Shown here in pieces: positions 41,359-50,377 of a stretch of DNA of 64,000 nt. The DNA lies in NCBI RefSeq assembly GCF_008360935.1, contig NZ_SRXO01000010.1:124001-188000 (forward strand). The letters are read 5' to 3'. Origin of the DNA: Siccirubricoccus phaeus (GTDB lineage: Bacteria; Pseudomonadota; Alphaproteobacteria; Acetobacterales; Acetobacteraceae). The notes under the pieces were generated by a model that was given only the letters and a program-made list of their open reading frames with translations, ran no database searches and had not been told where the DNA came from. The stretch's first letter is position 1; every line of letters begins with the position of its first letter. Both the position numbers and the translations under genes were made by a program.

Positions 41359-43578
41359 ATGGCGCCACTCATCCGCCCCAGCGGCCTGCTGGCCACCTTC
41401 CTGCTGATGAGCCTTGTCCAAGGCCATGGGCTGGCGCAGGAGAACGTGCCGCCGCCATCGCCCGCCGGCGCGCTGGAACTGCCGGAGGTGGACGTGCAGG
41501 CCACGGCCTGGCGCTCCTGGCAGCCGGTCCGGGGCTATGTCGCTCCCGTCACGACGACGGGTGCGAAAACCGACACGCCCCTGATCGAGGCGCCGCAATC
41601 GGTAGGCGTCGTCACCCGCGACCAGATCGACGACCAGGCGGCGCAAAGCGTCTCCCAGGCGCTGCGCTACACCGCCGGGGTGCTGCCCGAAGTGCGGCCC
41701 AGCGGGCGCTATGACAGCGTCTTCGTGCGCGGCTTCGGCGGCCAGGGCACCAATGCCGCCTTCGTCAATTTCCTCGACGGGCTGCGCCAGGGGCGGGGCG
41801 GCGGCTTCGGCGTGCCGAACACCGATCCCTGGCTGCTGGAGCGCATCGAGGTGCTGCGCGGCCCGGCCTCCGTGCTCTACGGCCAGACCGGCGCCGGCGG
41901 GCTGGTCAACCTGGTCAGCCGCCGCCCGACCGAGGACAGCCGGCACGAGGTGCGGCTGGAAGCCGGCGAATATGCCCGGCTGCAAGCTGCCTTCGACTTC
42001 AGCGGGCCGCTGACCGAGGACCGCCGCTTCCTCTACCGCCTGACCGGCATCGGCCGCATCTCCGACACGCAATATGATTATGCGCGCGAGGAGCGCATCG
42101 CCATCGCGCCGGCCCTGACCTGGCGGCCCAGCGCCGACACGACGCTCACTTTCCTCGCCAGCTACCAGGAGGATCCGCGCGGCGGCTTCTACAATTTCGT
42201 GCCGGCGACCGGCACGGTGCTGCCCAACCGCTTCGGGCGGCTGCGTTCCAATTTCTTCGGCGGCGATCCTGGCTATGACCGCTTCAGCCGCACCCAGGCC
42301 GCCATCGGCTACCAATTCGAGCACCGCTTCGACAGCGTGTGGACGGTGCGGCAGAATTTCCGCTACTCGCACATCGATGCCGAGGTGAACGTCGTCTCCA
42401 TCAACGCCATCACCAATGACCGCACCGGCACGCGTTCCGCCACCTTCCTCTCCGACCACGCCAATGCCTTCGCCCTGGACAACCAGGCTCAGGCCAGCTT
42501 CAGCACAGGGAAGCTGCGCCATACCACGCTCCTCGGCGTGGACTGGTCGCGCGCCTCGGCCCGGACGCGGCAGGCGACGATCAATGCCGCCGCGGGCGTG
42601 CCTTCGCTCGACCTCTTCGCGCCGGTCTATTTCCAGAGCATCCCGCCGATCCAGGCCGGGCTGGCCGGCCTCGCCAATCAGGATCTGGACCAGACCGGCT
42701 TCTATCTTCAGGACCAGGTCGCGCTGGATCGCTGGCGCTTCAACCTCGGCGTCCGCTACGACATCGCCCGCGCCGGCACCACGCGGCACCTCAACAGCGG
42801 TGCGCCGACGGCGCAGATCTCCCAGGTGGATGAGGAGGTCACCTGGCGGGCCGGCCTGCTCTACCTGTTCGACAGCGGCATCGCCCCCTATGTGAGCTAC
42901 TCCACCTCCTTCCTGCCCAACAGCGGCACGACGGCGCCGGCGCGCGGGATGGAGCCCTTCGCGCCGACCAAGGGCGAGCAGGTTGAGGTCGGCGTGAAGT
43001 ATCAGCCGCCCGGCCTGGACAGCTTCATCCAGCTCGCCGCCTTTCAGATCGTCCAAAGCAATGTGCTCACCCCGGACCCGGAGAATAACGGCTTCCAGGT
43101 GACCACGGGCGAGATCCGCTCCCGCGGCATCGAGCTGGAGGGCCGCGCCAGCCTGAACCAGAATCTCGACCTGATCGGCACCTACACCTACATCGATGCG
43201 GAGATCACCCGCTCCAACACCGCGGGCGTCGCAGGCAATGCGGTGCCGCAGGTGCCGCGCCACATCGCCAGCGGCTGGGCGAATTACCGCTTCCTCGAAG
43301 GCCCGCTGCGCGGCCTCGAGCTCGGCGGCGGCGTCCGCTACATGAGCGCCACCTACGGGAATGAGGCCAACAGCTTCAAGGTGCCGGATGTGACGCTGCT
43401 TGACGCCGCGATCCGCTATGATGTCGGGGCGCGCTTCCCCCAGGCGCAGGGGCTGGAGCTGACGCTAAACGTCAGCAACCTCGCCGATGAGGAATACGTG
43501 TCGAGCTGCTCCTCGGTTACCGCCTGCTATTTCGGCAATCGCCGGCTGATCCTCGGCGGCGTAAGGGCAAGGTGGTGA
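41359..43578 (+). CDS. TonB-dependent siderophore receptor
   Basis: A 739-aa outer-membrane protein. Signal peptide (residues 1-27, ending GHGLAQ), a plug domain with TPLIEAPQSVGVVTRDQIDD and GVLPEVRPSGRYDSVFVRGF, then the beta-barrel with IEVLRGPASVLYGQTGAGGL. The C terminus ends in an aromatic residue (RARW), as barrel proteins need for assembly. Closest to ferrichrome/catechol-type receptors (FhuA/FiuA group). A Fur-like site precedes it, and an esterase gene overlaps its end, so the imported ferric siderophore is probably an ester or is hydrolysed to release iron. Confidence 0.94.
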   Translation: MAPLIRPSGLLATFLLMSLVQGHGLAQENVPPPSPAGALELPEVDVQATAWRSWQPVRGYVAPVTTTGAKTDTPLIEAPQSVGVVTRDQIDDQAAQSVSQALRYTAGVLPEVRPSGRYDSVFVRGFGGQGTNAAFVNFLDGLRQGRGGGFGVPNTDPWLLERIEVLRGPASVLYGQTGAGGLVNLVSRRPTEDSRHEVRLEAGEYARLQAAFDFSGPLTEDRRFLYRLTGIGRISDTQYDYAREERIAIAPALTWRPSADTTLTFLASYQEDPRGGFYNFVPATGTVLPNRFGRLRSNFFGGDPGYDRFSRTQAAIGYQFEHRFDSVWTVRQNFRYSHIDAEVNVVSINAITNDRTGTRSATFLSDHANAFALDNQAQASFSTGKLRHTTLLGVDWSRASARTRQATINAAAGVPSLDLFAPVYFQSIPPIQAGLAGLANQDLDQTGFYLQDQVALDRWRFNLGVRYDIARAGTTRHLNSGAPTAQISQVDEEVTWRAGLLYLFDSGIAPYVSYSTSFLPNSGTTAPARGMEPFAPTKGEQVEVGVKYQPPGLDSFIQLAAFQIVQSNVLTPDPENNGFQVTTGEIRSRGIELEGRASLNQNLDLIGTYTYIDAEITRSNTAGVAGNAVPQVPRHIASGWANYRFLEGPLRGLELGGGVRYMSATYGNEANSFKVPDVTLLDAAIRYDVGARFPQAQGLELTLNVSNLADEEYVSSCSSVTACYFGNRRLILGGVRARW

Positions 43579-44483
43579 GCGGCGCAGTCGCGCGGCGCGC
43601 GCTTGGCGGGGCCATGGCCGGCCTTCTCGCCGGCCGCCCCGTCTCGGCGGCGGAGGGGGAGCGGCCGGTGACGCTGCCGCGCAGCCTGCAATGGGAGCTG
43701 CCGGCGCCGGGCGATCCGGCCCGCCCTTACCGCATCATGGCGGCCTGGCCGGAGGAAGCGCCGCCGCCGGGCGGCTTCCCCGTGCTCTACCTGCTCGACG
43801 GCAACGCCATCTTCGCCACGGCGGTGGAAGCCGCGCGGGTGCAGGGGCGGCGCGCCGCTGCCACCGGCGTGGCGCCGGCGCTTCTCGTCGGCATCGGCTA
43901 CCCGACCGAGAGCCCCTTCGACATGGCGCGCCGCAGCCGCGACTACACGCCGCCCGCCGCCACGGCGCCCGAGGGGACGGGCGGTGCCGACGCCTTCCTC
44001 GACTTCCTGCTGCAGGTGGTGCGGCCGGCGGTCGCCGCGCGCTTTCCGGTGAACCCGGACCGCACAGCGCTGTTCGGCCATTCCTTCGGCGGGCTGTTCG
44101 CGCTGCACGCCCTGTTCGCCCGGCCCGGCAGCTTCCGCCGCACCATCGCCGCCAGCCCGTCCATCTGGTTCGCCGGCGGGGCCGTGCTGGAGTCCGAGCG
44201 CCGCTTCGCCGCCGCGCCGCCGCCGGAGGCCGCGCAGCTCGGCCTGCTGATCACCGTGGGCGGGTTGGAGGAGCAGGATGCCGGCGCCAGCCCGGCGCGC
44301 CAGGCGGTGCTGCGGGAACGCCGGATGGCCGGCCAGGCGCGCGAGCTTGCTGCCCGGCTGGCGGCACTCGGCCCGCGCGGGCCGCAGGTGAGCTTCGTCG
44401 AATTCCCCGGCGAGAACCATGGCTCGGTACTGCCGGTCGCGGTGAACCGGGCCCTGCGCTTCGCCCTGGGGCCGGAGCCGTAG
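43572..44483 (+). CDS. Alpha/beta-hydrolase esterase (IroE/Fes-like)
   Basis: A 303-aa esterase-D/enterochelin-esterase family protein. Starts GTG 43572, overlapping the receptor stop by 7 bases, so coupled. N-terminal hydrophobic stretch (GAMAGLLAGRPVSA) looks like a signal peptide, placing it in the periplasm as IroE. Nucleophile elbow GHSFGG near residue 171; catalytic His probably in GENHGSVLP near the end. PVLYLLDGNAIFATAVEAAR is typical of the family. Expected to cut a ferric-siderophore ester. Confidence 0.88.
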   Translation: MVSGAVARRALGGAMAGLLAGRPVSAAEGERPVTLPRSLQWELPAPGDPARPYRIMAAWPEEAPPPGGFPVLYLLDGNAIFATAVEAARVQGRRAAATGVAPALLVGIGYPTESPFDMARRSRDYTPPAATAPEGTGGADAFLDFLLQVVRPAVAARFPVNPDRTALFGHSFGGLFALHALFARPGSFRRTIAASPSIWFAGGAVLESERRFAAAPPPEAAQLGLLITVGGLEEQDAGASPARQAVLRERRMAGQARELAARLAALGPRGPQVSFVEFPGENHGSVLPVAVNRALRFALGPEP

Positions 44484-44489
44484 CGGCCG

Positions 44490-45593
44490 CTACAGCCGGT
44501 ACACCGCCTTCGCATTGCCGGCGAAGATCGCCCGCTTCTCCGCCTCGCTCATCTGACATTTGAAGGCGTAGCGCGGGTCGTCGCTATCCCAGTGCGGGTA
44601 GTCGGTGGCGAAGAGCAGCCGGTCCCAGCCGATCCAGTCGATCAGCTTGCGCAGATGCTCGGGATTCTCCGGCTCCTCCACCGGCTGGGTGGTGAACCAG
44701 AAATTGGCTTGCAGATACTCCGAGGGCTTGCGCCGCAGATGCGGCACCTCGCTGCGCAGCGCCGTCCAATGGCTGTCCATCCGCCAGCCGAGGCTCGGCA
44801 CCCAGCCGAAGCCACCCTCGATAATGACCAGTTTGAGGTCGGGGAAGCGTTCCGGCACGCCTTCCAGGATGAAGCTTGCGGTCATGGCGGCGAGCGACAT
44901 GGCGACCGCCTGATGCTCCTCGTAATAGTAGGAAGGCCAGCCGCCGCCGGCGACCGAATGCCCGCTGGTGCCCAGCGTGTGCAGCCCGATCGGCAGGCCG
45001 AAATGCGCTGCCGCCTCGTAGATCGGCCAATAGCGGCTGCGCCCCAGCGGCTCCAGCGCGCGGGTTACCATGGAGATCTGGACGAAATCCGGATGCCCGG
45101 CCCAGCGCTCGATCTCCTTCACCGCCGCCTGCGCATCCTCCCCGGGGACGGCGATGGTGCCCTTCAGCCGCTTGTCCTTCGCCGTCCAGTCATCGTGCTG
45201 CCATTCATTCACGGCGCAGGAGACCGCTTCGGCGAAGCCGGGAACGCGCTCATCCATGCCGCGCACGGAAAGCGGCTGCAGCATGCCGTATTCGATGTCG
45301 TGGAAATCGAGATGCTGCTGCCGCATGAAGTCGAGATCGCTGCCCGGCGGTCCGCCGCCCGGCGGCCAGGCATCGCGGCGGGACAACGCCGGCGCCGATT
45401 TCGGGTAGGGATAGGTGCTGGTGAAGGGCTGGCGCAGCCGCAGCCCGTAGTCCCGGCGGTGCTGCTGCCAGCGCGGCGGCAGCCAGCGGTCCAGCTCCGC
45501 CGCCGAGCGCATGGCCGGGTGGACATCGCAATCCACGATGCGCAGCCTTGTCTCCGCCGCCGCTTCGGTCCGAGGAAGGGTGGTTGCACTCAC
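44490..45593 (-). CDS. Amidohydrolase-2 family protein (first paralogue)
   Basis: A 367-aa TIM-barrel protein of the ACMSD/gamma-resorcylate decarboxylase superfamily. It has RIVDCDVHPAMRS at the first strand (DxH in place of the usual HxH), GLPIGLHTLGTSGHS with the strand-5 His, IIEGGFGWVPSLGWR, and LLFATDYPHWDSDDP with the strand-8 Asp. Start GTG 45593 overlaps the next gene's stop as GTGA. The frame upstream is open but unrelated. Last gene of the Rieske/amidohydrolase operon. Probable C-C or C-N bond-cleaving hydrolase; substrate unknown. Confidence 0.88.
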   Translation of the reverse strand: MSATTLPRTEAAAETRLRIVDCDVHPAMRSAAELDRWLPPRWQQHRRDYGLRLRQPFTSTYPYPKSAPALSRRDAWPPGGGPPGSDLDFMRQQHLDFHDIEYGMLQPLSVRGMDERVPGFAEAVSCAVNEWQHDDWTAKDKRLKGTIAVPGEDAQAAVKEIERWAGHPDFVQISMVTRALEPLGRSRYWPIYEAAAHFGLPIGLHTLGTSGHSVAGGGWPSYYYEEHQAVAMSLAAMTASFILEGVPERFPDLKLVIIEGGFGWVPSLGWRMDSHWTALRSEVPHLRRKPSEYLQANFWFTTQPVEEPENPEHLRKLIDWIGWDRLLFATDYPHWDSDDPRYAFKCQMSEAEKRAIFAGNAKAVYRL

Positions 45594-46660
45594 GGCAAGC
45601 TCTCCTTCAGCCTGGGATAGGTGGCCAGCGCGTTCTCGCGCAGCACGCGCGGCCGCAGCCGCTCCGGCAGGCCGGGCGGCAGCGCGTCCGTGCCCTCGAA
45701 GCGCCAATGCGGCCAGTCAGTGGCGAAAAGCAGCATCTCGTCGCTGCCGACCATCTCGAGCAGCGCGGCGAGATCCGCGGGGTCGGGCGGCGCATCGATC
45801 GGCTGGATCGAGATGCGCACATGGTCGCGGAAGATAGCGGCGGGGTCGCGGTCCACCCAGGGCACTTCCCGCCGCAGCGCCCGCCATTCCTTGGTGCCGC
45901 GCCAGAGGAAGCTCGGCACCCAGCCGATGCCGGCATTCAGCAGCACCAGCTTCAGCCCGGGATAGCGGCTGAACACGCCTTCCGAAATCATCGAGAGCAA
46001 TTGGCTCTGGAAGGTCTGGGCGAAATTGACGTGGTCCTCGATCAGGTAGGTCGGCCAGCCATTCGCCGTCGGCGCCACGCGGGTGGCGCTGGTGACCTGC
46101 AGGGCGACCGGCAGGCCATGCTTCTCCGCCGCCTCGTAGATCGGCCAGTTCACCCGCCGGCCGAGCAGCGTCTCCGCCGCGCCGAGCAGCAGCACCTGCA
46201 CGAAGCGGCGATCCGCGGCGCGGCGCTCGATCTCCTGCACCGCCAGCTCCGGGCTTTCCATCGGCACCAGGATGCCGGCGCGCAGCCGCGCATCCCGGTC
46301 CAGCCATTCCCGCGCCACCCAGTCATTCGTCGCGCGGCACAGCGCCGCGGCCATGTCCACATTGTGCAGCGCCGGCGCGCCGAACAGCGTGTTGAGGATG
46401 CCGATGCTGCTGCCGAAAGGATCCAGCGCCTGGGCGCGGACGAGATCGACGCTGCCGCCTGCCAGCCCCTGGGCCGGCCGCCAATCCTGGCGGGCGGTCA
46501 GCGGCGCGTTGCGCGGCCAGAGCGCGAGATCGAGATCGTCGAGGCCGCGGCTGACGATCTCCTCCCGCCAATGCCCGTCGAGATAGGGCAGCAGCGCCAT
46601 GCAGCCAGGCAGCGCCGGGTGCAAGTCGCAATCGATGGCGCCGGGCGTTTCGGCCGACAT
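45590..46660 (-). CDS. Amidohydrolase-2 family protein (second paralogue)
   Basis: A 356-aa paralogue of the adjacent gene: AIDCDLHPALPG at strand 1, NWPIYEAAEKHGLPVALQV at strand 5, LLNAGIGWVPSFLWR and LLFATDWPHWRFEG at strand 8. Compared with its neighbour, the strand-5 metal-ligand His is Gln (ALQV for GLHT) and the strand-6 Glu is Asn-like (LNAG for IEGG), so the metal site looks altered. It may be a structural partner or use a different chemistry. ATG 46660 has GGAGGAGG upstream. Coupled to the first paralogue. Confidence 0.88.
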   Translation of the reverse strand: MSAETPGAIDCDLHPALPGCMALLPYLDGHWREEIVSRGLDDLDLALWPRNAPLTARQDWRPAQGLAGGSVDLVRAQALDPFGSSIGILNTLFGAPALHNVDMAAALCRATNDWVAREWLDRDARLRAGILVPMESPELAVQEIERRAADRRFVQVLLLGAAETLLGRRVNWPIYEAAEKHGLPVALQVTSATRVAPTANGWPTYLIEDHVNFAQTFQSQLLSMISEGVFSRYPGLKLVLLNAGIGWVPSFLWRGTKEWRALRREVPWVDRDPAAIFRDHVRISIQPIDAPPDPADLAALLEMVGSDEMLLFATDWPHWRFEGTDALPPGLPERLRPRVLRENALATYPRLKESLP

Positions 46661-46792
46661 GAACGTCCTCCTCCGCGCATCATCCGGCCAGGCCGGTAGG
46701 CGCGCCGGCCGGGTACCGCCACGCGGCCCCGGCATCCTTGCCGGCAGCATGGGTTGGCGGGCGGGCCGCGGTCAACAGGAAGCGCTGCGGCG

Positions 46793-47206
46793 TCAGACTT
46801 CGAGGACGACGTAATCCTCTTCGATGCGCACCGGGACCGTCTCCGCCACGTAAGGGCCCTGCACGAGGCGCGCGCCTGGCGCGACCTCGACGGGGTAGGG
46901 CCTGATCCGGATGCGGGACGGATCGCACCAGGATTGGCCGGTGCGGATGTCGAATTCCCAGCCATGCCAGGGGCAGCGGATGATCTCGCCTTCGCGCGAG
47001 ACGTGGAATTCGCCCGGCCGGTCGGAGGTGACGAGGCCGGTGATCTCGCCCTCGCACAGGCCGGCGCCCTGGTGCGGGCAGCGATTCACCAGCGCGAAGA
47101 ATTCACCGCTAAGGTTGAAGACGACGATGGGCCGCCCCTTGATGGTCACCTGCCTGCGGCTGCCGGCGGGCAGGTCGGAGACCGCGGCGACGACATGCTT
47201 GCTCAT
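46793..47206 (-). CDS. Rieske [2Fe-2S] ferredoxin
   Basis: A 137-aa small soluble Rieske protein with both cluster motifs, CPHQGAGLC near residue 44 and CPWHGWEFD near 77, giving the two Cys and two His ligands. VFNLSGEFFALVN is a standard strand before the first motif. It is the first gene of the amidohydrolase operon (132 bases to the next start) and lies back to back with the flavin monooxygenase. It is likely an electron carrier to an oxygenase; no Rieske oxygenase large subunit is in the window, so the partner is unknown. Confidence 0.9.
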   Translation of the reverse strand: MSKHVVAAVSDLPAGSRRQVTIKGRPIVVFNLSGEFFALVNRCPHQGAGLCEGEITGLVTSDRPGEFHVSREGEIIRCPWHGWEFDIRTGQSWCDPSRIRIRPYPVEVAPGARLVQGPYVAETVPVRIEEDYVVLEV

Positions 47207-47303
47207 CTGGCGGCATTCCCTCCCTGGTTTGTCTTGGACGCTACCATTCGGCTTCCAACGCCGGCAATTGCGGTCCTGCGGCGCCACTCCCCGGCCAGAT
47301 GCA

Positions 47304-47333
47304 TGGACGGACGTCCGACTATCTGACTATAAT
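47304..47333 (+). promoter_or_regulatory. Sigma-70-like promoter of the monooxygenase operon
   Basis: A perfect TATAAT at 47328-47333 with TGGACG at 47304-47309, an 18-base spacer, 44 bases before the ATG at 47377. GGACGTCC, an 8-bp palindrome overlapping the -35 region, could be a repressor site. Confidence 0.6.
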
Positions 47334-47376
47334 TCGGCAATGGCCACCGGCTGCAACGCCCCAAGGTGAGGAAGCG

Positions 47377-49167
47377 ATGAACGATTTCGATCAAGCCTTG
47401 CGTGAGTTCCAGCTTGCGCAGCAAGCGAAGCGGGAAGCCGCGGTCTGGCTCGGGAATTTCGAGGCGGCGCTGGCAAGCCGTGATGCCGCGCGGATCGGTG
47501 CCTTGTTCCATGAGGACTCCCATTGGCGGGATGTCCTGGCCTTCACCTGGTACATGACGCCGGTCTCCGGCCGGGACGGCATCGCCCAGCGCCTCGCCGC
47601 GGAGCAGGCGCGCGCCGCCGCGCATGGTTTCCACCTGCCGCGCGAGCGACGGGCGCCGCGCCGGGTGACGCGCCTCGGCATCGACAGCATCGAGGCGATC
47701 TTCGAATTCAGCACGGCGGAGGGCCGTGGTGCCGGCATTGTCCGCCTCTCCACCGCCGGAGAGGGCGAGGCGATGAAGGCCTGGCACCTCTCCACCACGC
47801 TGCAATCGTTGACGGGCCATGAGGAGAAGATCGGCGCCAACCGTCCCACCGGTGCTGCCTATTCGCGCAATTTCGGCGGCGACAATTGGGCGGATATGCG
47901 TCGCAAGGCCGTGGCCTATGCGGACCGGGACCCGGCCGTTCTGGTGATCGGCGCCGCTCAGGCGGGGCTTGCGATCGCCGCGCGGCTGAACCAGCTCGGT
48001 GTGGACACGCTCGTGGTCGAGAAATGGCCGCGCATCGGCGACAGTTGGCGGAAGCGCTACCACTCGCTGGCGCTGCACAACTCGATCCACATCAACCACC
48101 TGCCCTACATGCCCTTCCCGCCGACCTGGCCGACCTACATTCCGAAGGACATGCTGGGGAATTGGTTCGAGTTCTATGCCGATGCCATGGAGATCAATTG
48201 CTGGACGGATACCGAATTCGTCAGCGGCGCCTGGGATGAGGCGACGAAGAGCTGGACCGCGCGCGTGCGGCGTGGCGACGGGACCGAGCGCGTCCTCCGC
48301 CCCCGGCATCTTGTCTTCGCCAATGGCGTCAGCAGCTACCCGAAGATTCCGGAGCTGCCGGGCCTCAGCGACTTCAAGGGTGAGGTGATCCATTCCGAAG
48401 GCTTCGACAGCGGCGCTGCCTGGGCGGGGAAAAAGGCGCTCATCCTCGGCACCGGCAGCAGCGCCAATGACATCGCGCTGGATCTGCACAGCCATGGCGT
48501 GCACACCACGCTCATCCAGCGCGGCTCCACCACCGTCGTCTCGATCAACCCGAGCGCCCGACTCAACGAGGCGATCTGGGATGAAGGCGGGCTGCTCGAG
48601 GATTGCGACCTGATCGTCTCCTCCGCCACGCCGCCGCTGACCCGCAAGGCCTATCAGGCCGTGGTGAAGCGCATGGTCGAATTCGACAAGGAGATGATCG
48701 AGGGCCTCAAGGGCATCGGCTTCAAGCACGATATCGGCGAGGACGAGACCGGCCACCAGATGAAGTATTACCGGCGTGGCGGTGGCTACAACCTCGATGC
48801 CGGCAGCTCCGCCCTGATGATCAAGGGCGAGCTGGGCCTGCTGCAATTCGACACCATCGAATGCTTCACCGCCGGGGGCGCGCTGCTGAAGGACGGGACG
48901 AATGTTCCGGCCGACCTCATCGTGCTGGCAACGGGCTACTTCCCGCAGCAGGAACTCGTCCGCCGCGCGCTGGGCGAGGAGATGCTGGAGCGCATCGGGC
49001 CGGTCTGGGGCATCGCCCCGAATGGCGAGCTGAACAACATGTACAAGCGCACGCCGCAGCAGGGGCTGTGGTTCATCGCCGGCGGGCTGGCGCAGTGCCG
49101 GATCAACTCGAAGTATCTGGCCTTGCAGATCAAGGCTATGGAGCTCGGGAAGCTCGGCCCGCTCTGA
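47377..49167 (+). CDS. Flavin-containing (Baeyer-Villiger-like) monooxygenase with NTF2-like N-terminal domain
   Basis: A 596-aa protein. Residues about 20-125 are an NTF2/SnoaL-like fold (FEAALASRDAARIGALFHED, HWRDVLAFTWYM). From about residue 185 it is an FAD/NADPH monooxygenase: VLVIGAAQAGLAIAARL (FAD), LVVEKWPRIGDSWRKRYHSL, FKGEVIHSEGFD (the FMO/BVMO fingerprint FxGxxxH), and ALILGTGSSANDIALDL (NADPH). It inserts oxygen next to a ketone or at N/S. GAGGAAG precedes ATG 47377. It heads an operon with an alcohol dehydrogenase and a diketone-hydrolase-like crotonase, so oxidation of a cyclic alcohol/ketone is the likely theme. Confidence 0.9.
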   Translation: MNDFDQALREFQLAQQAKREAAVWLGNFEAALASRDAARIGALFHEDSHWRDVLAFTWYMTPVSGRDGIAQRLAAEQARAAAHGFHLPRERRAPRRVTRLGIDSIEAIFEFSTAEGRGAGIVRLSTAGEGEAMKAWHLSTTLQSLTGHEEKIGANRPTGAAYSRNFGGDNWADMRRKAVAYADRDPAVLVIGAAQAGLAIAARLNQLGVDTLVVEKWPRIGDSWRKRYHSLALHNSIHINHLPYMPFPPTWPTYIPKDMLGNWFEFYADAMEINCWTDTEFVSGAWDEATKSWTARVRRGDGTERVLRPRHLVFANGVSSYPKIPELPGLSDFKGEVIHSEGFDSGAAWAGKKALILGTGSSANDIALDLHSHGVHTTLIQRGSTTVVSINPSARLNEAIWDEGGLLEDCDLIVSSATPPLTRKAYQAVVKRMVEFDKEMIEGLKGIGFKHDIGEDETGHQMKYYRRGGGYNLDAGSSALMIKGELGLLQFDTIECFTAGGALLKDGTNVPADLIVLATGYFPQQELVRRALGEEMLERIGPVWGIAPNGELNNMYKRTPQQGLWFIAGGLAQCRINSKYLALQIKAMELGKLGPL

Positions 49168-49228
49168 TCCGGCGCTGGCCTGCGCCCGGTGCCGTGCTAT
49201 CCTTCCTCAAAACGAGGAGGAGACGCCG

Positions 49229-50377
49229 ATGAGCCGCAACGGGCGCGTGGTGTTCAGCCGCATGGAGGAGGTGGTGTTCGGCCGCCCCGCCGCGGCGGCG
49301 GTGGCCGAGCTGGCTGAACGCCTGGGCGCGAAGCGCGTGCTGGTGATGGCCAGCGCGACGCTGGACCGCGAGACCACCAGCGTCGCTGGCATCCGCAACG
49401 CGCTGGGGTCGCGCTTTGCCGCGCAATACCAGGGCATGCCGGCGCATTCGCCGCGCGCCGCGGTGCTGGACGCGGCGCGCATGGCGCGCGAGGCGGGGGC
49501 CGATCTGATCGTCACGGTCGGCGGCGGGTCCATCACCGATGCGGCCAAAGCGGTGCAGCTTTGCCTGGCGAATGGTGTGGACAGTATCGAGGCGATGGAC
49601 CGGCTGCGGCCCGGCGGCGCGCCGTTGCGGGCGCCGAGCCTGCGGCAGGTGACGGTGCCCACCACGCTGTCTGCCGGGGAGTTCAGCGCCTTCGCCGGCG
49701 TCACCGACGAACGCAGCAAGGTGAAGGAGGTGTTCCACCACCCCGGCACCATCCCCGCCGCGGTGGTGTTGGACCCGGCGATGACGCTGGCGACGCCGGA
49801 ATGGCTGTTCCTCTCCACCGGCATCCGTGCGGTGGATCATTGCGTCGAGGGCATCTGCTCGCCCGAGGCGCATCCTTTCGCCGACGCCCAGGCGCTGCGC
49901 GGGCTTGCCCTGCTGGCCTCCGGCCTGCCGCGGGTGAAGGCCGACCCGACCGATATCGAGGCGCGGCTGGATTGCCAGCTCGGCTCCTGGCTCTCCATGG
50001 CGCCGCTGGCCACTGGCGTGCCGATGGGTGCCAGCCATGGCATCGGCTATGTGCTGGGCGCCGCCTTCGGCATTCCGCACGGCCACACCTCCTGCATCAT
50101 GCTGCCGGCGGTGATGCGCTGGAACCTGCCGGCGAATGCCGAGCGTCAGGCGATGGTCGCCGCCGCCATGGGACAGCCGGGCGGCAAAGCGGCGGAGCTG
50201 CTGCACCGGCTGATCGAGGGGCTCGGCATGCCGCGCAGCCTCGGCGCCGTCGGCATCGGGCGCGATGCCTTCGCCCGCATCGCCGAGTCCGCGATGGGTA
50301 CGCCCTGGGTGCCGCGCAACCCGCGCCGTATCGAGGGGCCGACGCAGGTGCGGGAGATCCTGGAGCTGGCGGCATGA
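49229..50377 (+). CDS. Iron-containing alcohol dehydrogenase / maleylacetate reductase family
   Basis: A 382-aa group III alcohol dehydrogenase-like protein. NAD-binding loop VTVGGGSITDAAKAVQL near residue 92, metal-ligand region STGIRAVDHCVEG, and SHGIGYVLGAAFGIPHGHTS with the usual His ligands. The overall pattern, including TTLSAGEFSAFAGVTDE, is closest to maleylacetate reductases. GAGGAGG lies before ATG 49229. Located between the monooxygenase (61-base gap) and the crotonase (4-base overlap). It could reduce a ring-cleavage product or oxidise a secondary alcohol. Confidence 0.88.
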   Translation: MSRNGRVVFSRMEEVVFGRPAAAAVAELAERLGAKRVLVMASATLDRETTSVAGIRNALGSRFAAQYQGMPAHSPRAAVLDAARMAREAGADLIVTVGGGSITDAAKAVQLCLANGVDSIEAMDRLRPGGAPLRAPSLRQVTVPTTLSAGEFSAFAGVTDERSKVKEVFHHPGTIPAAVVLDPAMTLATPEWLFLSTGIRAVDHCVEGICSPEAHPFADAQALRGLALLASGLPRVKADPTDIEARLDCQLGSWLSMAPLATGVPMGASHGIGYVLGAAFGIPHGHTSCIMLPAVMRWNLPANAERQAMVAAAMGQPGGKAAELLHRLIEGLGMPRSLGAVGIGRDAFARIAESAMGTPWVPRNPRRIEGPTQVREILELAA

